DNA of 64,000 nt from the NCBI GenBank assembly GCA_964356355.1, contig CAYHGX010000003.1, positions 1 to 64,000 on the forward strand, given 5' to 3'. Below are positions 37,439 through 45,984 of the stretch, in pieces. The notes below the pieces were generated by a model that was not told the origin of the DNA, did not search any database, and saw only the letters and a list, made by a program, of their open reading frames with translations. Origin of the DNA: CAYHGX01 sp964356355 (GTDB lineage: Bacteria > Patescibacteriota > Gracilibacteria > UBA1369 > LOWO2-01-FULL-3). Position 1 is the stretch's first letter; every line of letters begins with the position of its first letter. The translations under genes and the position numbers were made by a program.

Positions 37439-39115
37439 ATGAACGTTTTTAAAACATTCTTTGCTGTTATAAAATCTTTCGATTATCGCGATAAGCTGAT
37501 TTCGATTTTGAGTTTTGCGGTTTTACTTTTGATGGTGGTGAAGTTGATTGTTTTTCCGTATGGATTGTTTAATTTCGGTGAGTCTAGTACCTATTCTGAG
37601 GGGCTTGTTTCGAGGTCGGGAATTCAAAATATAAATCCTTTGTTTGTTGATTATAATGATGCGGATCGAGATATTTCTGCTTTGGTTTTTAGTGGTTTGA
37701 TGAAGTTTGATCCTTCTAAAAATTCGATGGTTAATGATTTAGGGCAACTCAAAATCAATGCGGATAATAATGAGTATTTATTCACCATTCGTGATGGAAT
37801 TAAATGGCAAGATGGTGAGTCTTTTACGGCTGATGATGTCTATTTCACTTACCATGATGTGATTTTAGGTGAGGGATTTCCAAATGAGATATTGCGTACT
37901 AATTTTGCCGGTGTGAAAATTGAGAAAGTTGGTACAAATCAGATTAAATTCACATTGGAGAAGCCAAATCTTTTCTTTATTAGTAATTTTGCGATTGGTA
38001 TTTTGCCAAAGCATTTGTTGGCTGATACGAAGCCAAGTGAGATTTTGAATTCTGAATTTAATCGCAAGCCTGTGGGACTTGGACCGTACATGATGACGGA
38101 TCCGGTTGAGACCTTTAACGATGGTCGAATGCAGGTTACTTTAAGTAAAAGTGATTATTATTATGGTGATCCGGTGAATTTGGATCATATAAGATTTGTG
38201 GTTTTTTCAACTATGGATGAGTTGATGGCGCATATTAATTCTTTGAATGCTGTGTCAAAAGTTTCTGGCGATTATATTGATGATTTCAAGGCCAATCCGC
38301 GATTTGCATTGACGAAATATGAATTGCCTCAATACACTGCGGTTTTCATGAATATGGAAAGTAATTTTTTGAAGGATGATAGTGTTAGGTTGGCTTTGCA
38401 AAAATCGGTTGATAAGACCAAGTTGATTGGTGAGGCAGTGGATAAAATTGTAGTAGATACGCCATTAATGGATCTTAATCAGGAACAATGGGAGTATCAA
38501 CCAAGTAAGGATCAGGCTCAGGGGGCGTTGAAGGATGCTCATTATCGGTATGAGCTTAGTGATACGGCAAAAAAGGGCCCTCGAACAACAGACGAGGGCG
38601 AGCCTCTGAAGCTGGATTTTATTGTAAGATTATATGATGAGGGAACTTATCAGTTTGAGGATACTAAAAAAGTGGTGAGCTTTTTACAGAGGACTTGGGA
38701 GGAGATCGGAGTTGATATTGAGGTGGAGTTTTTGGCTTCAGATGAGCTTAATAAACGCATTTCTAGTCGCCAGTATGATCTTTTGCTAGTTGGGCAGAAT
38801 TTGGGCTATAACTTGGATACTTATTCTTATTGGCATTCTACTCAGGCTAGTCCGATGGGGCAGAATTTGTCGAATTACAAGAGTTTTCAGGTGGATAGTT
38901 TGATTGAGGACATTCGGTCTACTTTTGATCCTGAGAAGCGTAAGGCGAAGCTGGAGGAGCTCGCTGCGCGTTTTAAGGAGGATATCCCAGCAATATTTTT
39001 GTATCGTCCAGTTTATTATTATGCTTCAGATGGGAAAGTTACGGGTGTGACGATGAAGGATATAGTTTTCCCAAGTGACCGTTTTGAGAGCGTGGCGAGT
39101 TGGGATTTTTCTTGA
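37439..39115 (+). CDS. membrane-tethered peptide/solute-binding protein (SBP_bac_5 family)
   Basis: The protein is 558 residues. A transmembrane segment near 19-42 anchors it, and the family 5 core follows with NPLFVDYNDADRDISALVFSG and IKWQDGESFTADDVYFTYHD. The C-terminus has LVGQNLGYNLDTYSYWHS, typical of peptide-binding members. Like the protein at 11494, it has no permease or ATPase neighbours. It is the last gene of the ileS-secG run; the GC-rich insert begins right after its stop. Confidence 0.9.
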   Translation: MNVFKTFFAVIKSFDYRDKLISILSFAVLLLMVVKLIVFPYGLFNFGESSTYSEGLVSRSGIQNINPLFVDYNDADRDISALVFSGLMKFDPSKNSMVNDLGQLKINADNNEYLFTIRDGIKWQDGESFTADDVYFTYHDVILGEGFPNEILRTNFAGVKIEKVGTNQIKFTLEKPNLFFISNFAIGILPKHLLADTKPSEILNSEFNRKPVGLGPYMMTDPVETFNDGRMQVTLSKSDYYYGDPVNLDHIRFVVFSTMDELMAHINSLNAVSKVSGDYIDDFKANPRFALTKYELPQYTAVFMNMESNFLKDDSVRLALQKSVDKTKLIGEAVDKIVVDTPLMDLNQEQWEYQPSKDQAQGALKDAHYRYELSDTAKKGPRTTDEGEPLKLDFIVRLYDEGTYQFEDTKKVVSFLQRTWEEIGVDIEVEFLASDELNKRISSRQYDLLLVGQNLGYNLDTYSYWHSTQASPMGQNLSNYKSFQVDSLIEDIRSTFDPEKRKAKLEELAARFKEDIPAIFLYRPVYYYASDGKVTGVTMKDIVFPSDRFESVASWDFS

Positions 39116-39247
39116 AGAAGTTTTGGCTCCAGCTTGACTTCTTGGCGATTCTAGGTTACTTTGAGCTTCTGTCTTTCTGTGGGATCTCTGCAGCTTTGTT
39201 GTCGGAGGACTCAGGGAGTAGAAGTTCGTTGACACAATATCGTACAA

Positions 39248-39293
39248 CCCGCGGCGTCTTGCTGCACAACAACCCCGCGGCATCTCGCCGCAC
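39248..39293 (+). repeat. 20-bp direct repeat upstream of the GC-rich gene
   Basis: Two copies starting CCCGCGGC and ending GCAC (39248-39267 and 39274-39293) differ at three positions and are spaced 26 bp apart. Placed just upstream of the Shine-Dalgarno sequence, they could be paired binding sites. Confidence 0.55.
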
Positions 39294-39317
39294 TGAAAGC
39301 CCTGGGAGGGGCTTTGT

Positions 39318-40019
39318 ATGACCAAGAAGACTTTTTCTGTTCTGGACTCTGCCAAGGCCGCCGGCATCATCGAGGCCGAGCTCAAGGCCGCCGGCATCGA
39401 ACTTGACGTGAAAACCACGGCCGAACTTTCGCCTCGAGCTGCCGCGATGATCGGCCCCTTCGGCAACGTGGGGAGCTGGTGTTTCGCGCGCCGGACTGCG
39501 GGCTGGGATGCCTCGACGTGGGTTCAGCTTCACGGCTTGTCGGCGGAGATTCTCGGCCGGAATGGCCTGGAGGTTCCCGGTCGCGATGCCCTGCCTGTGG
39601 GCCGGCTGGTGACTCAGGTGTGGATCCACACGCCGGAGGCCCTCCGCGAATTCGTCGAGCTGCTCCACACGGAACTCCCCGAAGTGATCGCGGACCTCGT
39701 TTCTCCGGACTGCCCGCGCATTGAGCGGGCCCCGGACGAAAGGGAGCATGTGTTCCACGGCCGCGCCCGGCGCATCGTCGAATCCGAAATGATGGAGCTC
39801 GGCATCGAGCCGGCCACCATGGACATCTTTCCGGAGACGGAAGGTGTGCTCCCGGTGATGTTCGGGGCCTACTCCCAGACCAAGACGGGGGGCTGGATCG
39901 TGCGTCAGCGTGATGGCTGGACCTTCGTCCTGCCGGGCCGTACATCGGAGGATCGCGTCGTCCGGCGATTGCCCCGGGTCAAGGTGCTCGTCGAGGTCAT
40001 CAAGAGCTACGATTTGTGA
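39318..40019 (+). CDS. hypothetical protein, 233 aa, in the GC-rich insert
   Basis: I do not recognise this protein. It has an N-terminal helical stretch (SAKAAGIIEAELKAAGIEL), and then a mixed domain with GSWCFARR and GWDASTWVQLHG. A C-terminal beta part ends GGWIVRQRDGWTFVLPG and RLPRVKVLVEVIKSYDL. No signal peptide is present. A strong Shine-Dalgarno sequence (GGGAGGGG at 39304-39311) lies 6 nt before the ATG, the only such site I see in the window. Codon use is GC-rich. Long reading frames on the opposite strand are shadows caused by high GC. The strand choice is supported by the ribosome site and the balanced composition. Confidence 0.7.
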   Translation: MTKKTFSVLDSAKAAGIIEAELKAAGIELDVKTTAELSPRAAAMIGPFGNVGSWCFARRTAGWDASTWVQLHGLSAEILGRNGLEVPGRDALPVGRLVTQVWIHTPEALREFVELLHTELPEVIADLVSPDCPRIERAPDEREHVFHGRARRIVESEMMELGIEPATMDIFPETEGVLPVMFGAYSQTKTGGWIVRQRDGWTFVLPGRTSEDRVVRRLPRVKVLVEVIKSYDL

Positions 40020-40065
40020 TATGAGCTGCGGCTGGAAACTCATTGTGAGGAGTACGCCGCCCCTG

Positions 40066-40103
40066 CCTGGTGCACCGAAAACTGAAAAGTTTGGTGCACC
40101 GGG
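40066..40103 (+). terminator. terminator-like hairpin at the end of the GC-rich insert
   Basis: CCTGGTGCACC (40066-40076) pairs with GGTGCACCGGG (40093-40103). Inside, AAACT/AGTTT close a GAAA loop, with a 2-nt bulge. A short T-rich stretch follows. It is the right-hand border of the insert. Confidence 0.6.
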
Positions 40104-40195
40104 TGTTTGTTATGTAAAAACTTAATTTTAGTGTTTTTTCACTTTACTTTCGGCTTTTTATCGGGTAAAAGGGTATAGCTTTAATTTTATTGAAT

Positions 40196-40639
40196 ATGCA
40201 GGTAGTACTAAATAAAAACGTTCCAAAATTGGGTTATCGTGGTGATGTGGTCAAGGTGAAAGAGGGATATTATAGAAATTTCCTTTTGCCTCGTGGTTTT
40301 GCTGATCTATGCACTCCAACTCGTTTGAAGGTGGCTGAAAGCCGCAAAGATAAGCTTGTTATGGAGAAGCAGCAGGTTATGGACAATGCCAAAGAGGTTC
40401 TTCAGAAATTGGATGGATTGGTTATTACTTTCAAAGTTAAGGTTACTGATAAGGGAACTTTATACGCGGCAATCAATGAATCTGATGTTCTTGCTGAAAT
40501 CAAGAAACTTACAAAGGTTAAACTTGAAAAAGATCAACTTAAAATGGTTCATTTTAAGGAGCTTGGTGAACATAAGGCTATCGTTCACTTGGGCAAGGAT
40601 CTTGAGCAGAGCGTGAAGGTCGTGATTGTGGCGGCTTAA
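40196..40639 (+). CDS. rplI: ribosomal protein bL9
   Basis: The protein is 147 residues from the ATG at 40196. The N-terminal rRNA-binding motif NVPKLGYRGDVVKVKEGYYR and NFLLPRG are exact family features; the long linking helix and C-terminal domain follow. bL9 is missing in many Patescibacteria groups, so its presence helps to place the organism. Two codons of upstream frame (40190) are ignored. ruvX starts 5 nt after its stop. Confidence 0.97.
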   Translation: MQVVLNKNVPKLGYRGDVVKVKEGYYRNFLLPRGFADLCTPTRLKVAESRKDKLVMEKQQVMDNAKEVLQKLDGLVITFKVKVTDKGTLYAAINESDVLAEIKKLTKVKLEKDQLKMVHFKELGEHKAIVHLGKDLEQSVKVVIVAA

Positions 40640-40644
40640 TTATC

Positions 40645-41052
40645 ATGATAGCGTCAAAAGTTTTGGCGATTGATTATGGTACGCGCTACGTGGGTGTAGC
40701 AACTGGCAGTATGGAAACCCGTATTGCTTTTCCGCGTGAGGTGATTCTAAATAAATCGAGGGCTTTTTTGATTGCCGAAGTGATGAATATTTGTACTGAC
40801 TACGAGATTGATTTGATTGTGATTGGGTGGCCGCAAAATATGAATGATGATGTTGAAACTCCAATTATGAAGCAGGTAAAACAGTTTGCTAGAGAATTGG
40901 AGAATTTCTCGAATATTAAGGTGGAGTTTTTTGATGAAAGGTTGAGTACTTTCGAGGCAAGACAGATGATGGAGGGATTTGAGGGTAAGCGTTTGGATTC
41001 ACAGAGTGCTCAAATTATTTTACAAAGATTCTTTAATAACCATGGTGGTTAG
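40645..41052 (+). CDS. ruvX: RuvX/YqgF family Holliday junction resolvase-like nuclease
   Basis: The protein is 135 residues. The RNase H-like fold is shown by LAIDYGTRYVGVATG with its catalytic Asp, the IDLIVIGWPQNMND segment and FDERLSTFEARQMM. It is also linked to 16S rRNA 5' processing in other bacteria. It sits between rplI and the VirD4-like gene. The start ATG is 5 nt after the rplI stop, so both are likely cotranscribed. Confidence 0.93.
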   Translation: MIASKVLAIDYGTRYVGVATGSMETRIAFPREVILNKSRAFLIAEVMNICTDYEIDLIVIGWPQNMNDDVETPIMKQVKQFARELENFSNIKVEFFDERLSTFEARQMMEGFEGKRLDSQSAQIILQRFFNNHGG

Positions 41053-41054
41053 AG

Positions 41055-41060
41055 TATAAT
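41055..41060 (+). promoter_or_regulatory. -10 box of the VirD4-like gene
   Basis: TATAAT lies so that transcription would begin at 41067-41068, the A of the second ATG. It overlaps the first ATG (41059), so the message would be leaderless from 41068. Confidence 0.55.
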
Positions 41061-41067
41061 GCTGCAT

Positions 41068-43611
41068 ATGAAAGATGTGATTATGTATATTGGGTTGGCG
41101 ATTGGTGTTTATTTGTTTTTGAAGGTTGTGTTTGCGGTGATTTATCGCTTTCAGTCTGCGAAGAGAAAGTACATGGAGGTGTATAAGGTTTTACAGGTTC
41201 GTGTTTCAAAGGAGAATGAATTAGGACCAATCGTGGCGGAAAATATGATTGCCACTTTGCATGGTATTAAGAATAAATTTTCTTTTATTCAGAGGTTACA
41301 AGGATATTCGAGTGATCATGTGAGCTTTGAGCTTGCTAGTATTGGTAGGTCTATTAAATTTTATGTGGCTTTTCCGGAAAATTTGAGGAATTTGGTTGAA
41401 GGGCAAATTTATGCGCAGTACCCAGACGTGGAAATTGAGGATTGTGAGGACTATTCAATGTTGAAATCTGGCATAAGTTCTGCGAATGCTGCGGGAGTTG
41501 AGCTTAAGTTTCTTGAGCCTGATATGTTCCCAATTAAGCGTTATTCTCAATTTGAGGATAAACTTACGCGAGTGGCGGTGGATCCAATCTCGAGTATTAC
41601 TTCTGCGCTGGTGAAATTTGAGGATCCTGAGGATCAGGCGTGGATTCAGATTGTAGTGAAGCCATTGGAGGACAAGTGGCGTCATGTACTGACAAGGTGT
41701 GTTAAGATTTTGAATAATGGAATTTTCTTGAATATTGGTGTGTTGAAAGGGATGTATGCGAATGCTTTTATTACTCGTAAGTTGTGGCCAAAGATTGTGT
41801 TTTTTCCTGTTTATATCTTTTTCTGGTTTCAGGGGTTTTTGGTAAATGCTGGTATTGATTCCGGGGCTCTTTCTTCATCAACTGGGACTTCAATTGCTAC
41901 TGATGATATTGAGGATCTCACCTCTAGGGCGCATGAACGGGAAAGTAGTATTGATGCGGCGATGGACAAGGTGGTGCGACCGCTTTTTGATGTTTCAATT
42001 CGAATTGTTTACGTGCCGAAGGTTTTAGTGAAACATAAGGCAGAAATTAAGCTTCGGGAGATAGTTGGTTCCTTCAAACAGTTCAATTTTCCCCATATGA
42101 ATGGGTTTGATGTTGGTGATTTTAATTGGGGCAGTAGTGTGGTGAAACTTTATGAAAAACGTGTAATTAAGGACGGGATGGTGCTTAATAATGAGGAATT
42201 GGCGACTATTTATCATTTGCCAAATATCTCAGTTAAAACTCCAACAATCTTTTGGGTTAGAAGTAAAAAGCTTGAGCCACCTTCTGATTTGCCAGGAGAG
42301 GAGCTTACAGGCGATGAGACAATTACGGCTTTGGGAAGGACAAATTATCGTGGTAATAGAAATATTTTTGGTATTAAGCCAGTGGATAGGCGCAGGCATA
42401 TGTACATCATTGGTAAAACCGGTATGGGTAAGAGTACCTTGCTGGAAAATATGATTTATTCAGATATTATGGCTGGGCGAGGTGTGGGAGTGATTGATCC
42501 GCACGGCGATTTGGCTGATGATGTGCTGAGTTTTATTCCTTCTAGTCGTATAAATGATGTAATGTTAATTGATCCTTCCGATAAGGATTATGCCGTGGCT
42601 TTTAATATGTTGGAAAATGTGGATCCTGCTTTGAATTCAATTGTTTGTAGCGGATTGGTGAGTATTTTTAAGAAGATTTATGCCGATAGTTGGGGGCCGC
42701 GGTTGGAGCATATTTTGCGTAATACGATTTTGTCTTTATTGGAATATCCTGGAACGACAATGCTTGGGATTACTCGTATTCTTCAGGACGATGTTTATAG
42801 AAATAAGATTGTTAAATCGATTGAGGATCCTGTGGTGAAGAGTTTTTGGACACAGGAATTTGCCAAGATGCAGGATAAATTTAGAGTTGAGGCAATTGCA
42901 CCAATCCAAAATAAGGTTGGGCAATTTTTGTCGAGCCATACGGTGCGAAATATTGTGGGGCAACCGAAGAGTACAATTGATCTGAGATTTGCTATGGATA
43001 AGGGAAAAATCGTAATTGTGAATTTATCCAAGGGTAAGCTTGGAGAGGATAACTCTGCATTGTTGGGTGCGATGTTTATTACTAAATTTCAGCTTGATGC
43101 GATGAGTAGAGCTAATATTCCTGAGAAGGATCGTAAGGACTTCTATTTGTATGTGGATGAGTTTCAAAATTTTGCTACCGATGCTTTTGCTACAATTTTG
43201 AGTGAGGCGAGAAAGTATAAGCTTAATTTAACAATGGCCAATCAGTATATTGCGCAGATGCCGGAAGAGGTGAGGGATGCGGTTTTTGGTAATGTGGGAA
43301 GTAGTTTGGCCTTTCAGGTGGGATTTGATGATGCTGAATATATTTCACAGCAGTATGGTGAAGAGGTGCTTCCTGCGGATTTGGTTTCTTTGAGCAAATA
43401 TACTGCTTATATGAGGCTTTTGGTTGATGGTATGCCATCAAAGACCTTTTCTTTGGCAACATTGCCTTCGCCCGCCATTGACAAGGATCCGGAGAGAATT
43501 GCTAAGGTTGTAAAGGTTTCACGTGAGAGATATAGTACTTCGGTGGATATTGTGCGCGATAAAATAAAAAGATGGAGTGAAAATACTCCGGATGATAAAA
43601 AAGATGAGTAA
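41068..43611 (+). CDS. VirD4/TraD-like type IV secretion coupling ATPase
   Basis: The protein is 847 residues. One membrane helix at the N-terminus is followed by a long ligand-like region and then the ATPase: Walker A GKTGMGKSTLLENM, the DPHGDLADDV segment, and Walker B FYLYVDEFQNF followed by a TraM-recognition-like part (NLTMANQYIAQM). Coupling ATPases feed DNA or protein to type IV secretion channels. The PrgI/TraC-like pair at 1907-3178 may belong to the same machine though far away. The ATG at 41068 is chosen over 41059 because the -10 box covers the latter. Its stop overlaps the PAP2 start (TAATG). Confidence 0.9.
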   Translation: MKDVIMYIGLAIGVYLFLKVVFAVIYRFQSAKRKYMEVYKVLQVRVSKENELGPIVAENMIATLHGIKNKFSFIQRLQGYSSDHVSFELASIGRSIKFYVAFPENLRNLVEGQIYAQYPDVEIEDCEDYSMLKSGISSANAAGVELKFLEPDMFPIKRYSQFEDKLTRVAVDPISSITSALVKFEDPEDQAWIQIVVKPLEDKWRHVLTRCVKILNNGIFLNIGVLKGMYANAFITRKLWPKIVFFPVYIFFWFQGFLVNAGIDSGALSSSTGTSIATDDIEDLTSRAHERESSIDAAMDKVVRPLFDVSIRIVYVPKVLVKHKAEIKLREIVGSFKQFNFPHMNGFDVGDFNWGSSVVKLYEKRVIKDGMVLNNEELATIYHLPNISVKTPTIFWVRSKKLEPPSDLPGEELTGDETITALGRTNYRGNRNIFGIKPVDRRRHMYIIGKTGMGKSTLLENMIYSDIMAGRGVGVIDPHGDLADDVLSFIPSSRINDVMLIDPSDKDYAVAFNMLENVDPALNSIVCSGLVSIFKKIYADSWGPRLEHILRNTILSLLEYPGTTMLGITRILQDDVYRNKIVKSIEDPVVKSFWTQEFAKMQDKFRVEAIAPIQNKVGQFLSSHTVRNIVGQPKSTIDLRFAMDKGKIVIVNLSKGKLGEDNSALLGAMFITKFQLDAMSRANIPEKDRKDFYLYVDEFQNFATDAFATILSEARKYKLNLTMANQYIAQMPEEVRDAVFGNVGSSLAFQVGFDDAEYISQQYGEEVLPADLVSLSKYTAYMRLLVDGMPSKTFSLATLPSPAIDKDPERIAKVVKVSRERYSTSVDIVRDKIKRWSENTPDDKKDE

Positions 43612-44348
43612 TGATTAAGGATTTTTTTCTAAAGGTTTGGCATCATTGGAAGGTTTTACTTAGAAATCATGATTATTTCGTGGCTTTAGTTTTTAGCATT
43701 ATTTTATTGGTTTTTGCTTTTAGTGTGAATTTTTTGGCGAGCTCCTTTAATGATACTCAGGTTTATCTTTCTGTTGGAGACTTGCTTTTGGATCATTTAC
43801 CTACCTATGATTTGCATTATCTTTTTATTTGGGGTTTTTATGTGATTCTTCTTTGTGTGTTTTTTTATACTGTTTTTTTGAAACCTGAAATTGCACCTTT
43901 TGCTATGAAGGCTTATGCAATTTTGATTTTGGTGAGATGTGGGTCTATTTTACTTACAAATGTAGGGCCTCCAATTGGATTTTTCTATGCTGGATCTCCA
44001 GTGGTGGGAACTAGTCTTTCTGATTTATTTTTCAGAAATGATCTTTTCTTTTCTGGTCATACTGCTTATCCCTTTTTGGCTTTTCTTTTATTTCGAAATT
44101 CTCCGATTCGGTGGTTTTTCTTGGTTTGTTCTCTTGTAATGGCTGCAACTGTTCTAGCAATGCATGTTCATTATTCAATTGATGTTTTTGCTGCTTTCTT
44201 TATTACTCATGGGACTTATGTTCTTAGCGATAAGGTTTTTGTAAAATCTAATCGGCGTTATAGAGAGTTGATTAAAAAGTATGGATGGCATGCTTTTCAA
44301 CGTAAATTGAAGAATAGAATGGAGAAAATTAGAAGTAGTATTTCTTAA
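43611..44348 (+). CDS. PAP2-like membrane phosphatase/transferase (sphingomyelin synthase-like)
   Basis: The protein is 245 residues with about six membrane helices. The motifs DLFFSGHTAYP and HVHYSIDVFAAFF give the His-His-Asp catalytic set as arranged in the PAP2_C group, to which sphingomyelin synthases belong. A lipid phosphatase or head-group transfer role is likely; the exact substrate is unknown. The C-terminus is basic and cytosolic. The start codon overlaps the VirD4-like stop by 1 nt. Confidence 0.85.
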   Translation: MIKDFFLKVWHHWKVLLRNHDYFVALVFSIILLVFAFSVNFLASSFNDTQVYLSVGDLLLDHLPTYDLHYLFIWGFYVILLCVFFYTVFLKPEIAPFAMKAYAILILVRCGSILLTNVGPPIGFFYAGSPVVGTSLSDLFFRNDLFFSGHTAYPFLAFLLFRNSPIRWFFLVCSLVMAATVLAMHVHYSIDVFAAFFITHGTYVLSDKVFVKSNRRYRELIKKYGWHAFQRKLKNRMEKIRSSIS

Positions 44349-44359
44349 ATTTTTATCAT

Positions 44360-44734
44360 ATGGATGTAGTAAAGGTTGTGAATGCTCCTCAGGCAATCGG
44401 ACCATATTCTCAGGCAGTTAAATGTGGAGGCTTTCTTTTTTGCAGTGGCCAGATTCCCCTTACTGTTGAGGGAGTTATGGTTGAGGGGGATGCCGTTGTG
44501 CAGGCGAGGCAGGTTTTAACGAATTTGAGGAATGTAGTGGAAGGTGCCGGGAGTAATTTGGGAAAGGTGGTTAAGTGTACAATGTTTTTGGCTGATATGA
44601 ATGATTTTGTGGCAGTGAATGAGGTATATGGAGAATTTTTTAGTGGAGAGGTGAAACCGGCTAGATCTACGGTACAGGTGGCTAGGTTGCCGAAGGATGC
44701 AAAGGTGGAGGTGGAGTGTATTGCTCAATTGTAA
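44360..44734 (+). CDS. RidA family protein (imine/enamine deaminase)
   Basis: The protein is 124 residues. Family motifs are APQAIGPYSQAVK, FCSGQIPLT and the C-terminal PARSTVQVARLPKDAKVEVE, where the Arg binds the substrate carboxylate. RidA hydrolyses reactive imines released by PLP enzymes. It begins 12 nt after the PAP2 gene. No PLP enzyme other than glyA is visible in the window. Confidence 0.96.
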   Translation: MDVVKVVNAPQAIGPYSQAVKCGGFLFCSGQIPLTVEGVMVEGDAVVQARQVLTNLRNVVEGAGSNLGKVVKCTMFLADMNDFVAVNEVYGEFFSGEVKPARSTVQVARLPKDAKVEVECIAQL

Positions 44735-44759
44735 ATTTCTTTATTCTTAAAAATAAAAC

Positions 44760-45935
44760 ATGAAAAAAATTACCGGATTACTGGTTGGGGTAATGGTGTT
44801 TGCTCTGAGTGTGAACAGTGTTGTGGCTTTGAGTACTATTCCGAAGCCATTTAATGATGTTGAAACTAATAACTTTGCGTTTAAAGAGATTAGTTGGTTG
44901 AAGGACAATAAAGTAGTTCAGGGTTATGAGGATGGGACTTTTCATCCGGGTGCGTTGATAACTAGGGCTGAATTTTTAAAGATGGTGTATGAGGCGGATC
45001 CGGCTTATGTTGGGTCTGTGGCTCCTAAGGCGTGTCTTGATGTTGCGTATACTGGTACTGGTAGTGATCCAAACCCTACTCATTGTGGTTATAAGCCATT
45101 TACTGATGTACCAACTAATGAGTGGTATTCTAAATATGTTAGTAAAGCTAAATCTGAGGGAATAATTAGTGGCTATGGTGATGGAACTTTCAAACCAGAT
45201 AATAAGATTAATTTTGCAGAGGCGTTGAAAATTGTTATTAATCAATATTTGCCAGATGAGCAACCTATAGATGGTTTATGTAAGGGAGGGGATTACAATG
45301 ATGAGAGAGATGGTGATGATGAGCATTTGGATAAGGATGCTTGGTATTATCGCTATGTAAAGATTGCCGATGCTACTTGTATTTCCGATTTTGGTTCAAG
45401 TGCGTTTGGAATGTGGGGATATTTAAATGTAGGGGTTGAGATTACGCGTGCAGATATGGCGAAATTGCTTTATCGAGCATTGGCTCGTAGTGAGGGGAAA
45501 TATGATGAAAATCATCCTAATGATTTTTCTGATCCAAAGTTTTTAAGTTATTGTAGAGATGCAGGTGAGGAATTGGATAATGGTAGGGTGGAGTTTCCAA
45601 TTGCTGGAGAATATAGTGATTTACCATTTTTAGGCCAATTATTTACTGCTATGGATTATTGTGGTTATCAGAGCGCTGCCCGGCTTTTTGGGGTAGAGGA
45701 AGGTGATGCTCCTTATAGCCTAGATTATACGCTGGGTTCTTCTTTGACTACTGATTCCAATGGGGCCAGTACTGATTTTAATGCCTTGCTTGAGGATATT
45801 GGTTTTGTTTGCAAGGATGATACGAGACCATGTGAAAATTATGAGTTAGAAGATACTGTTGATATCGAAAAGCTTTTTAAACTGACTGAGTTTATTGACG
45901 AGATGAAGGATGATGACTGTGTGAATTGCGGGTAA
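44760..45935 (+). CDS. secreted SLH-domain surface protein
   Basis: The protein is 391 residues. A signal peptide (residues 1-24, ending SVVALS) is followed by SLH modules: FNDVETNNFAFKEISWLKDN with GYEDGTFHPGALITRAEFLKM, and FTDVPTNEWYSKYVSKAKSEG with GYGDGTFKPDNKINFAEALK, plus a more divergent third one. SLH modules hold proteins to the cell wall or S-layer. The C-terminal part is acidic and ends DDDCVNCG. A strong terminator follows. Confidence 0.92.
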   Translation: MKKITGLLVGVMVFALSVNSVVALSTIPKPFNDVETNNFAFKEISWLKDNKVVQGYEDGTFHPGALITRAEFLKMVYEADPAYVGSVAPKACLDVAYTGTGSDPNPTHCGYKPFTDVPTNEWYSKYVSKAKSEGIISGYGDGTFKPDNKINFAEALKIVINQYLPDEQPIDGLCKGGDYNDERDGDDEHLDKDAWYYRYVKIADATCISDFGSSAFGMWGYLNVGVEITRADMAKLLYRALARSEGKYDENHPNDFSDPKFLSYCRDAGEELDNGRVEFPIAGEYSDLPFLGQLFTAMDYCGYQSAARLFGVEEGDAPYSLDYTLGSSLTTDSNGASTDFNALLEDIGFVCKDDTRPCENYELEDTVDIEKLFKLTEFIDEMKDDDCVNCG

Positions 45936-45951
45936 AAGGTGTTGTATAGTG

Positions 45952-45978
45952 AAAAGGCCCCATTGGCGGGGCCTTTTT
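45952..45978. terminator. bidirectional intrinsic terminator between the SLH gene and pgk
   Basis: AAAAGGCCCC (45952-45961) pairs with GGGGCCTTTT (45968-45977), with an A-run on one side and a T-run on the other, so it can end both the rightward SLH transcript and the leftward pgk operon. Confidence 0.92.
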
Positions 45979-45984
45979 GTTTGT

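Larger units (their letters stand above)
39116..40103. other. GC-rich foreign-looking insert
   Basis: From just after the binding-protein stop to the hairpin before rplI, base composition shifts sharply to GC-rich, with codons ending mostly in G or C, unlike the AT-rich neighbours. The insert carries one gene with a strong Shine-Dalgarno sequence, a direct repeat and its own terminator-like hairpin. No integrase, transposase, target duplication or tRNA is seen. It may be horizontally acquired or a chimeric join in the assembly. Confidence 0.75.

Noticed and set aside
39156..40043. A 295-codon frame on the minus strand in the GC-rich insert
   Set aside because: It is rich in His, Asp and Arg as expected of an antisense shadow in GC-rich DNA, and has no ribosome site; the plus-strand gene has a strong one.
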